Of a DNA stretch of 64,000 nt, positions 34,501-43,170 are shown in pieces. The DNA comes from Apiotrichum sp. Y4204. Taxonomy: Eukaryota > Basidiomycota > Tremellomycetes > Trichosporonales > Trichosporonaceae. How positions within the stretch are numbered: position 1 is the stretch's first letter; the number at the start of each line of letters is the position of its first letter. Position numbers and translations under genes: made by a program. Location: positions 726,924-790,923 of the forward strand of contig JAMYHL010000013.1 in the NCBI GenBank assembly GCA_025531455.1. The letters run 5' to 3'. A model generated the notes under the pieces. It ran no database searches. It was given only the letters and a program-made list of their open reading frames with translations, and was not told the origin of the DNA.

Positions 34501-34937
34501 GGGGTCTAGTCGTGTGAGTTTTGGTCTGCGCAAACAACGTACAAGCAGGCCGTTGGAGATTTCCCCAGGCTCATCGGTGCCTTCATCGTCTGACGGGATA
34601 TCATCGAATTCACCGGCAAAGACGCGCTCCTAATGGGAAAAACAGTGGGGCGCAGTAGTTACGGATGCGGGAGGCCAGGGAATCCAATGTCAGTATACGA
34701 ACTCCAATCCTCTGGGCGTGGATGGCTCTGGTCAAAATACTCACGGCAGCAGCCATGGAGTCGTTCTTGGACCTCTTCAATGCCGCTAACGCGCGTCCGC
34801 GAGGGATCCCCTGTAAAGTTAGCGTCATCTGCCGCCACCCTAGTTGGCATCATCGGTGAGACAGGGGGGTGTTGGTCGCCAGACCAAAGACATACCATAT
34901 CTAGGAGCCGTCCCAAAGCCACCTCATGAGACGGCAT
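31528..34937 (-). CDS. large ubiquitin-conjugating enzyme: UBA + IBR-like Cys region + BIRC6-type UBC domain
   Basis: Fifteen exons close in frame: 34896-34937, 34745-34810, 34543-34629, 34370-34505, 34110-34334, 33958-34076, 33743-33922, 33482-33704, 32870-33443, 32668-32837, 32230-32630, 32043-32192, 31916-32006, 31818-31881, 31528-31783; 927 residues. Residues 4-43 read as a UBA domain ([24 protein letters not shown]). An acidic region follows, then a Cys-rich part: CSGGCGHKF near 206-214, CPKC...CFAC at 243-254 and CLFHC at 277-281, resembling an IBR zinc site. A helical middle ([14 protein letters not shown], [16 protein letters not shown]) precedes the UBC core at about 640-800. The catalytic Cys is C744 in [14 protein letters not shown], which with [14 protein letters not shown] and EPYLNEPG is the BIRC6/UBE2O pattern. 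An E2/E3 hybrid is likely; substrates are unknown. Confidence 0.85.
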
Positions 34938-36613
34938 TGTGGGCGTGTTCGGGAGGGGCCACAGAAGACAGTAGATTGAAAGTCACGTTTGGTCTGTCGG
35001 GTAGTAGCAGAGGGAGAGGAGTGAAGGAAATGTAGTAGTAGTGAGAGCAGCAATTGCGAGCAGGGGTGAAGAGAAGGAAGAGAGTCAATGACAGTGGTAT
35101 TGTTGATAACGAGAAGAGTCAAGTTGAAGGACACTGTGCGTATGTACGTGTGTGCAATGAGCGGGATCGTCTTTTGTGTCTTTGTCGTCGTCGTCTTGGG
35201 AAGTAACTCGAATGCCTTGCTCGTCCTTCCTGTTGCAGGAAAGTGGAAATGTAATATGAGAGAAGTGTGTGGATGTACGAATGTAGCCCAATGTCGCTGT
35301 GTGTCGGCGCGTGCAGGTCGACCAGACTCACATCATACTGTACTGTGCCCCCCGTGATGGCCCCGCTTGTTGTGACCTCCCATGACGCACTTTCCCACGA
35401 TGGGCGCATTTTTGCCACCTTGGATGGTTGATAGCTTGATCCTTGATCCTTGATGTGGTATGTGGAAGCACACACTACTACTGATCTCACTGAGCAGAGA
35501 GAGAGGCACACACACACGAGTTCAGGAACACCGCGTCGAAACAACAACATCCTTCATGCGATCGGCGCATGGTTTCAGAATGGCACTAGAGTCCCACGGT
35601 CGATCGAACATTGTCAAGATCTTCGGATTTGGACGATCTCAGATTCAGAGGAATTCCCCCCCACATACTCACGGAGCTGTCTCCGCCTCCGCCTCCACCT
35701 TGCCATGACTCTTGGCTCTGAACATGGCTGAGCTCTGCTGATTGCCCCGCGTGTGTGGGGCCACTCGTTTAAACTAGACCCATGCCCAGGTGCCCAGCAT
35801 GCCCTGAAGATGAGGGACCGGGCGGATCATAACCGGCACCAGAGTACCGCACAGTACCGCACCGCGCACCACGCACGGACCGTACGCCGTGCCCAGAGTA
35901 CCGCCCAGCCCCGCAGCGGAGGCGCCAACAGGAGAGATCCGACGCCGGTGTGGACGAGATACGTCCACCCAGAGCTGGGCCAAGCTATTTACCGCCGGGG
36001 CACACAACGCGCTTTCGGCCATGATCCGCCGAGTCCACACATGCACATGCGCGCGCAACACCATACATTGGCAGCAAAATATGTACCAAGCAATGGGCCA
36101 TGGGTCAGCTGGTTGGCACTTTGATGGCCGAGCTCCGCGCGACGGCAAGCAGCAGCAACGGCAGGACCACAGTGTGCCTTGCCCCAACTGACCCCATGAT
36201 TATGATGTAGACATCATAGATATTGGCGGGGTCGTCTTTTTTCGAGCTCCCCATCATCACCTCAATCTCTCTTCAACTCTCAACACCACCAACCCATCGA
36301 TTGACATTGTTCCCGAGCGTTCTGCGTCTGAGATTTGTTCTTCTGTCTCGCAGCACGTTCTTTTCCTGGCGCGTGCTTTCTTCTGGATATCCACCAGCTT
36401 CCAATAGCTTTCCACGCTTCGGCTCGGCTATTACTGTACCAGAGCAAAAGGCTTCTCCCCCCCTTCTCCCCACCCCGCAAAGTCCGCGCTTCACCGCGCG
36501 CGCGCTCATTCATCCCCACCCTCCAGCCAGGCAGCTGCAGCCGACGACTATCACAGTCCCCCCCTTCTACGGCCCCGTTACAACCGGTAACTCGCGTGCA
36601 TACTTCAAGTACT
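34938..36613. promoter_or_regulatory. divergent intergenic region, E2 gene / CAT2
   Basis: 1.7 kb between divergent starts. CT-rich leader sequence fills about 36240-36560 before the CAT2 start. Short open stretches have no splice-supported continuation. No further gene seen. Confidence 0.5.
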
Positions 36614-39045
36614 ATGCATTTCCGTCGCACCACAACCCCGCTTCGTCTAATTAAGAGCTCGACGGCTTCTCGCCTAGCATTGCCCTCCTCCCACCCTACC
36701 TCTCTCATTCAAGCAAGGATGGTCGCCTCCAGCGCACCCCGCAAGCAAGAGCAGGCAAAGACCTTTGCCTACCAGGACAAGCTCCCCCGCCTTCCTGTCC
36801 CCGACCTCGAGCAGTCGCTCCAGGGCTACCTCAAGTCGCTTGCCCCCGTCATCGAGCAGAAGGTGAGTTTACAGGATGGGTGCCGCCGGTACCTACTTCC
36901 GGGAAGCGGAGCAACTGCTACCCGAGTATTTTCCGTCTCCCACAACCACGTCGCTAACACTTCAGTATGGCTCGCACGCGCTCGCCCAGGAGATGGAGAA
37001 GCGCAAGCTCTACGCCAAGGACTTTGCTGCCCCCGACGGACTTGGTCGTGTGCTGCAGGAGCGTCTGAAGGGTGAGTAGCAAGTGCTTGCATGCTGCCAA
37101 ACTGTTGGTATGCCCCCTGGTCCACGATCGGAGGGGCGCAGCATAGTGCGATATGTGATCGACATCTCGGACCTGGCTGACGATATCTTCAGACCTTGAC
37201 CACACTTCGGACAACAACTGGCTCTCCGACCGCCTCTGGCTCTCGCTCGCGTACCACACTTGGCGTGCCCCGCTCATCATCAACTCGAACTGGTGGCTTC
37301 TCTTCCGTGAGGACCCTCACAACGCTGCTCCTCCTGTTGCCCCCGGCGCCACCAACAAGACTACGATCCCTCTCGACCCTGCTCCGAAGGCCCCGTACCC
37401 CGCCGGCTCGCAGGGCGGCGGTGACGCGTGGATCCAGGAGCACCCCAACAAGAAGGACTACTACTACCAGACCACCGCCGAAGACACGTACAAGCCTGAG
37501 TGGGTCACCGACTGGCAGATCCGTCGTGCCTCGTGGATCATCCAGCGCTTCGCCTCGTTCCGCACCCTCGTCCAGCGCGAGCAGATCCCCGCCGACGTCA
37601 CCAAGAACGGCCCCCTGTGCATGAACCAGTACCGCCTCCTGTTCAACATCGGCCGTATCCCTCTTCCCGCTGAGGACCAGTTCTCCGCCCAGGACAACGC
37701 TGCCCGCCACGCCACCGTCATGATTGACGACTTCATCTACTCGATTGACGTCTTTGGCCCTCCCGGCCCCGACGGCATCTCGGACGCTCTTCCCCCTGCC
37801 GAGATCGAGGCCCTCATCCAGGGTGCCGCTGCCGACGCTAAGGCCCGCAAGCAGCGCGGCGAGAAGCCCGCCCAGGTCGGTATCCTTACCGCTGACGCCC
37901 GTGACACCTGGACCGTCAACCGCGAGCGCATCCTTCTCCTCTCGCCCAAGAACCGCGAGACCTTCTCCTCCATTGACCGCTCGCTCATAGCCCTCTCCCT
38001 CGACCCCTACACCCTCCCTTCGCTCCCCACCGAGGACCCCCTCCGCTTCGCGCCCCTCGACGCGCAGCTCCGTAACGCCCAGGCCGGTGTCAACGGCGGT
38101 TCCAACCGCTGGTTCGACAAGTGCCTCACCGTTGTTGTTGAGAACACTGGTCGTGCCGCTGTCATGGGCGAGCACTCCCCTGTCGATGCGCTCATCCCCT
38201 CGCTCGTCATCGAGTACGCTCTCGACCCCCCGGTTGACGTCTCCGCGTACCCCGCCACTGCCAAGGTTGGCAAGATGGGTGAGGGCATCTCGCGTGAGGA
38301 CTTTGTTGTCGACCAGGCGACCCTTGACGAGATCACCGCGTGCGCCCAGCGCAACAAGCGCATTGTTGCCGACTCTGACGGCTCGGCCCTCTGGTTCGGC
38401 GAGTACGGCACTGACTGGATCAAGAAGGTCGCTAAGCAGTCGCCCGACGCCTTCATCCAGCAGGTCCTCCAGCTTGCCTGGTGGCGCGACCAGGGCTTTG
38501 TCACTGCCACCTACGAGACTGCCTCGACCCGCATGTTCAAGCACGGCCGTACCGAGGTCATCCGCTCGCTCTCTCCCGAGTCGCGCGAGTTCGTCAAGGC
38601 GATGGAGAACCCGGACCTCGACAGCGCAAAGCGCTACGAGCTCCTCTCGCGCGCGTGCGTCGAGCACAACGACCTGACGAAGACGTCGTCCAACGGCGGC
38701 GGCTACGACCGTCATCTCATGGGCCTCAAGGTCCAGCTCCGCCCTGGAGAGTCGCACCCGATCTTCGAGGACGAGATGTACGCCAAGTCGCAGGAGTGGA
38801 AGCTCTCGACCTCGGGTCTCTCGCACGGTCTCCGCTTCATGGCGACCGGCTTCGGCGCCGCCTGGGACGACGGCTACGGCCTCAACTACATGGCCGGCCC
38901 GAACCTCATCAAGTTCGGTATCGAGTCCAAGGTCTCGTGCCCGACCACCTCGACCGCGCGCTTCAAGCACCGCATCGTCCAGGCCTTCCGCGACCTCCGC
39001 CAGATCGCCGAGGACAACGCCGCCCTCGACAAGGCCAAGCTCTAA
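36614..39045 (+). CDS. CAT2: carnitine O-acetyltransferase, two possible starts and C-terminal AKL
   Basis: Transfers acetyl groups between CoA and carnitine, moving acetyl units between peroxisome, mitochondrion and cytosol. Exons 36614-36862, 36966-37071, 37193-39045; 735 residues. The first 35 residues (MHFRRTTTPLRLIKSST...) are basic and hydroxylated, without acids, like a mitochondrial presequence. A second in-frame ATG at 36719 (MVASSAPRK) removes it. The protein ends in AKL, a peroxisomal PTS1. Family motifs: LPRLPVPDLEQSL near the N-terminus, catalytic His446 in MGEHSPVD, and TSSNGGGYDRHLMGL plus STSGLSHG near the C-terminus. A SKL-like tail with a cleavable presequence parallels yeast Cat2, which uses two starts for dual targeting. 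The large third exon shows strong codon bias (C-ending codons), suggesting high expression. Confidence 0.96.
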
Positions 39046-39429
39046 GCTGGATCGAGCGGGAGCTGGGGCAACACGTCTCAGCGCAATGTAGAACCAACCA
39101 CACTATCCCTCCCTCCCATCTTCCCTCAAACCTTAGAGGTTGTAATATCTAGAAATGGCGAGGTCGTGCCTCGCTAAGCATTATGCACATCAATGAACGA
39201 ATCAGACGTGAGGAGTTGTTAAGGTGGAGAGTGGTTGCAGTGTCTGAACGCGCTGTCCAGATGAGATCCGTGACCATAATGCCAGTGCAAATCAGTGTAG
39301 CCTCCGTGAACTCGCCGCTCTAGTTCTGGGAATCAAGCAGAAGCCCCTCGCCTCGATCCCATCCCACAATCCTGCGCACCTGCTCCACATACAGTCCAAG
39401 AGTGACAACGAATAATGTATACAACAAGT
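39046..39429. other. convergent 3' intergenic region
   Basis: 384 bases between the CAT2 stop and the stop of the TMEM170-like gene. No coding signal. Confidence 0.6.
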
Positions 39430-40181
39430 TTATGCAAATCTTAAAGCACGCGCGTGAGTGTGGAGTAGCTCCTGGCGGGTCAGCGTGCACACATGAGGAA
39501 CCCACGAAATGATGAGCACGACGACCTGGATCATGGCCCAGAGGAAGGGCACCCATCTGGGGTTAGCATTCCCTCGCACCCTTGTGATCCCAACGCACGT
39601 GGACATGCTAAACCCGCCAGCGGCATACACGGCCGCGAGGGCAAACCCGACCACAGTCCCGCTGACGAGCGCGACGAGGCTCGCCACAATGACCATGGTG
39701 ACAGGGATGATGAGGACGAGCCAGAGCGCGGGGCGTCGGCGGCGCTTGTACCGGCTCAGTTCGGGATGGAGCGAGGAGATGGTCGCTTGCGTTCCTGAGG
39801 GGTCGCGGCGGTGTCCGGACTCCGGGGAGGCTGGGCGGCGCGCACTCAACACCGTCCGCGAGAGGAAGAGGTTGAGCGCCGCGAGACACCCGCTAACGGC
39901 GAATATGCCCCCGAGGAGGATAAGTGTCCAGAAGAAGGTGAATTTCCATATTGCTGTCATGAGTATTGGAGCCAAATAGCGGACGCACCCTCGGCAGTGA
40001 GAAGAAACCAGCCGCGCTGCTGCACGGTTGATGCGAGGGTCGGGTTGTACAGAGATGGGAACGGCGGCGTGTGGTAGTTCCCAACAGACAGGGTTGTGTT
40101 TTGCTGGGCGTGAGTTGAGACAAGCGGATAACATCAACTCACCTTCTTGTCCGGGTCGAAGGCGGACTGGACCTGGCCCAT
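39430..40181 (-). CDS. TMEM170-family integral membrane protein
   Basis: Three exons (40143-40181, 39989-40103, 39430-39953) give 225 residues. The N-terminus is MGQVQSAFDPDKK, then NYHTPPFPSLYNP. Four hydrophobic helices follow, including IWKFTFFWTLILLGGIFAVSG, LVLIIPVTMVIVASLVALVSG and FLWAMIQVVVLIISWV. The WKFTFFWTLI helix and the following helical pair match the TMEM170 fold. Animal TMEM170A shapes ER sheets and the nuclear envelope; fungal members are not well characterised. A possible 23-nt intron near the C-terminus (GTGCGA...CTAACCCCAG) was rejected because removing it destroys the last helix. It is transcribed divergently from the next gene, with 238 bases between the start codons. 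Confidence 0.8.
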
Positions 40182-40419
40182 GATTAGAGAGTGTGGAGAG
40201 GTGGGTTGTGTAGAGGGGCAAGTGGATGTTTGTGAGTCACTTCGACGATGGTGTCGTCCGCGCCATCACCACGCTGAATCCAGCCGCAACTCGCGCGCTC
40301 CAGACCAGTTCGGCATTTGGCCACCCAGGAATGTTGACGGGATCAGAATTCCAACCAGCTCGACTTTCACTCAACTTCACAACAAAAGTCACATTTACCT
40401 CAACTCTCACAAGCCCACA
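40182..40419. promoter_or_regulatory. compact bidirectional promoter
   Basis: Only 238 bases separate the start codons of the TMEM170-like gene and the coiled-coil gene, so both promoters and leaders must share this interval. Confidence 0.55.
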
Positions 40420-41445
40420 ATGTCCGTCCCGTGGACGACGAGCGCGACCTCCCTCGTGCGCTCGGCGCTGAGCAAGCGGCGATACCTGAAGACGCCGGAC
40501 ATCTGGGCACTGGGCACGGTCGGCGAGCGGCCAGTGCTGCAGCCAGGCCTGGTGTTCACGGACCAGGGCAGGATCCGCATGCGTCGCGCGGCGAATATCC
40601 GTGAGGGCAAGCGTATGTGGATCCCACCGCCCGTCAAGCCTTTGCCGGAGCACCCGTTCCAGAGCGTGCGGTGCGTGCAGCTAGATAAAGCGTTTGTCGA
40701 GCTGACCCGGCGCAGATTCCTCAAGCGCACGATCCTCGCGTCCCTCGAGGCCCAGGGGCTGATCCACAAGACGACTCTCCGCGTACCAATAACGAGCGCC
40801 GAGGAAGTGCTCGAGGCCGAGCGCGCAGCGGCGCGCCTCTATCGACGCCAGGTGCTCGAGGCCAAGCGCGAGAACCGTACGCCACCACTGGCCCCGCCCC
40901 CGCCGGCGACAACGAAGAAGGAGTTCTACTGGACGCTCGGCCCGCGGTCTGAACCCGCAGAGTCCAAGGCGGTGGCCGAGGTGGCTGCGCCGGAGACGGA
41001 GGCGGTGAGTGCGGACGCACTGGCAGCGGTAGACAACGACGAGGCGTGGGCACGCGCCGAGCTGCTCGAGGCGCAGCTCCACCAAGCGCGGTTGTTGGAG
41101 GAGGAGCAGATCGAGGTGCGGAAGGCCGCGCGGAAGAAGAGGTTCGCTAAGGAGCGGGAGCAGTTCAAGGCGCAACAAAGGGCCGACAGGGCCGCTGGAC
41201 GTGTCGGCGCGTTTCGGCAGGAAGAACGGCGCCAGAGCGCGATGGAGAGCGTGGCCAAGTATGCGGAGGAGACGGGCGAGGACGTCTCGGCCTGGTTTGA
41301 GGAGCTCGAGAGCGCGCATCTGGGCGAGGCGCACCCCGACCCCATCCCCGAACTCCGGCCTGTCCCCCGTACCCGCATTGATGGGCGGCTCAGGCTTACC
41401 CCTGTGCCCGCTATGAGGCGCAAGAAGTCGCCTCCGCGCAGATAG
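40420..41445 (+). CDS. unrecognised single-exon coiled-coil protein
   Basis: One exon, 341 residues, no intron, which is rare in this window. I do not recognise a family. The first 110 residues are ordered and basic: KRRYLKTPDIWALG, GERPVLQPGLVFTDQGRIRMRRAANIREGKRMWIPPPVKPLPEHPF, then TRRRFLKRTILASLEAQGLI. A Pro-rich linker (PPLAPPPPAT) and the short motif KEFYWTLGPR follow. Residues about 205-275 form a long Glu/Ala/Arg/Gln helix (AELLEAQLHQARLLEEEQIEVRKAARKKRF) that should be a coiled coil. The C-terminus is Pro/Arg-rich and ends KKSPPRR. The Arg-rich, hydroxylated N-terminus could be a mitochondrial presequence, and a mitoribosome-associated role would fit, but that is speculation. Confidence 0.75.
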   Translation: MSVPWTTSATSLVRSALSKRRYLKTPDIWALGTVGERPVLQPGLVFTDQGRIRMRRAANIREGKRMWIPPPVKPLPEHPFQSVRCVQLDKAFVELTRRRFLKRTILASLEAQGLIHKTTLRVPITSAEEVLEAERAAARLYRRQVLEAKRENRTPPLAPPPPATTKKEFYWTLGPRSEPAESKAVAEVAAPETEAVSADALAAVDNDEAWARAELLEAQLHQARLLEEEQIEVRKAARKKRFAKEREQFKAQQRADRAAGRVGAFRQEERRQSAMESVAKYAEETGEDVSAWFEELESAHLGEAHPDPIPELRPVPRTRIDGRLRLTPVPAMRRKKSPPRR

Positions 41446-41903
41446 AGCTACATTGCATATTCGAGTATCACATTGTTGTTATGCATTGCATCGTGTTACA
41501 GAGTATGCCCCGAGCCAGCAGATTTAGTCTTCTATCTGAGATAGGCCCTGTAGAGCGCGACCGAGTTCAGTGCAACTATGCCACCAAACTGTCTTCTCCA
41601 TTGCACAGAGCTGCGAAATGGTGGATGCCAACCCTGCTTTGCCTCCGAGGCGGTCGTTGAACCATCAGTAGACCTGTTGCAGTCCTCGGGATAGTCTTGT
41701 CAGTGATCAGTGAGACTGTGAGTCACCTTGTAGGGAACGCTCAACCTGCCATAACCACGCAAACCACGCAAACTCTCCACAGCGACTGTACACCTCCCAA
41801 GCTCAAGACACGAGCACCACCATCACTGAACCCTCATTTGGCAGTATTTTTGGTCCATGTTTTTAAAAGTTGTGTATTTTGATCTCCTCGGAACGTACTC
41901 CGC
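41446..41903. other. convergent 3' intergenic region
   Basis: 458 bases between the coiled-coil gene stop and the MGR2 stop. No coding signal seen. Confidence 0.6.
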
Positions 41904-42529
41904 TCAAAACTCGGGCTTCTTGTCGAGGACCTCGGCCTGGAAGCGGCGGTAGCGGGCGTCGCGGAAGGCGGACGCGTTCGCGACCACCGCCGAGGCGGGA
42001 AGGAGGTACTTCGAGTCGGTGCGGATGACCTGGTGTGAGCGTGGAGGAGGAAGGAGAGGCATTAAATTCATCTATTAAGGATCTGGCCTCGAGGCAGGAG
42101 ACGAGGACACAGCCACCCAGCATCGACACTCACGGAACCGATCGACATAAAGAAACCAAAGGTCGCGGCCGAAGACATCATGTACTGCGCGAGCGTGGCG
42201 ACCGCGCCGCGGGGACCAGGGCCGGCACTGTTGTTAGACGTATCAGACGGAGGCGACGTACCGGAGGATGGAGAAGGAGCCCTTCCGGGGTTAGTATGCC
42301 ACAAGGCGAATACTCCAGAATCAACTCACAAAGATGAAGCTGCTGGTCAGCAAACAGTTCACAATGCGCATGACTCACCCGATCGTCAGGCCGACTCCGG
42401 TGCCCATAAGAGCACCCATCTTCACTGCAGGTTAGTGAACGGGCTGTTGCACGACAGCGACTTCATGCAGCTACACGCACTCTTGTCCCAGTTGGAGCCG
42501 CCGGCAGTGGTGCTAGGAGGAGGAGGCAT
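41904..42529 (-). CDS. MGR2: MGR2/ROMO1, TIM23-associated inner-membrane protein, with 10-nt and 20-nt microexons
   Basis: Small mitochondrial inner-membrane protein that gates lateral release of preproteins from the TIM23 translocase. Six exons: 42481-42529, 42379-42424, 42330-42339 (10 nt), 42262-42281 (20 nt), 42134-42227, 41904-42029; 114 residues, against 113 in yeast Mgr2. Features in order: PPPPSTT, NWDKMKMGALMGTGVGLTIG, FIF from exon 3, GSFSILR from exon 4, then AGPGPRG, ATLAQYMMSSAATFGFFMSIGS and VIRTDSKYL. The two Gly-rich helices and the AGPGPRG loop are diagnostic. Each junction is phase-correct with GTNNGT donors. Exon 3 has a CCAGCAG tandem acceptor; the upstream AG would give a 13-nt exon and an extra Ser. 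The C-terminal tail (about 42 residues) extends beyond animal ROMO1, as in fungi. Confidence 0.93.
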
Positions 42530-43170
42530 GGTGTCTGTCGGATCCTGTCCTGTTGAAGAGAGTGAGCGATAAGAGAGAAAGTTGGCAAGTATCTGCTCGG
42601 CATCTTGCTCGCCATCTCTGTTGCAGTGCTCGGCGTTGGCTGACATTGAAAATGACTGCCATTTGGCTCCGTGCGGCCGTGCGATCACCTCCACCACGCA
42701 GAGCCAGGCAAGCGGACATGGAAGCATATGTCCGTCTTCGTCCCGCCTGGCCCGCCCAACCCCCCCCCCCCCCCAGTCGTCACGCTCTCGGAAGTGATCG
42801 ACCATGATGAACGAACGGATGGGACGGCCTGGCTCTGCTGATCTGCTGATCCCCCGACCGATGATCCGCAACACGCCAGAAGCGGGCGATCGCGCGCGCT
42901 GATCACTGTCCATCCTCCTTTAGCACTGCGCCCATCACGCCCGCCGCGCCGATCCCGCCATCCTTCGGGTTAGCGCATTTTATTTGTTCCATTACAAGCA
43001 CGCGGTATTATTACCTGTGTGCGGCCTGCGTGCGCGCGGGGGGCCTGTCCTCCGGCTGTCGTCATTTGGGCTTCCCTGTTTTTCCCTTTACGGGGTGTGG
43101 TGGTTCTGAGTGGTTCCAAGTGCTTCTCGTCGTCGTCACAGGTGCTCTGCAAGCGCTCTAGAACACAATC
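42530..43170. promoter_or_regulatory. divergent promoter region, MGR2 / RTC1
   Basis: 641 bases between divergent starts. A C15 run lies at 42760-42774. No extra gene seen. Confidence 0.5.
42760..42774 (+). repeat. C15 homopolymer
   Basis: Fifteen consecutive C in the MGR2/RTC1 intergenic region. Length may be uncertain in the assembly. Confidence 0.7.

Noticed and set aside
39555..39580. A 23-nt intron near the C-terminus of the TMEM170-like gene
   Set aside because: Removing it shifts the frame and destroys the last membrane helix, so it is read as coding sequence.
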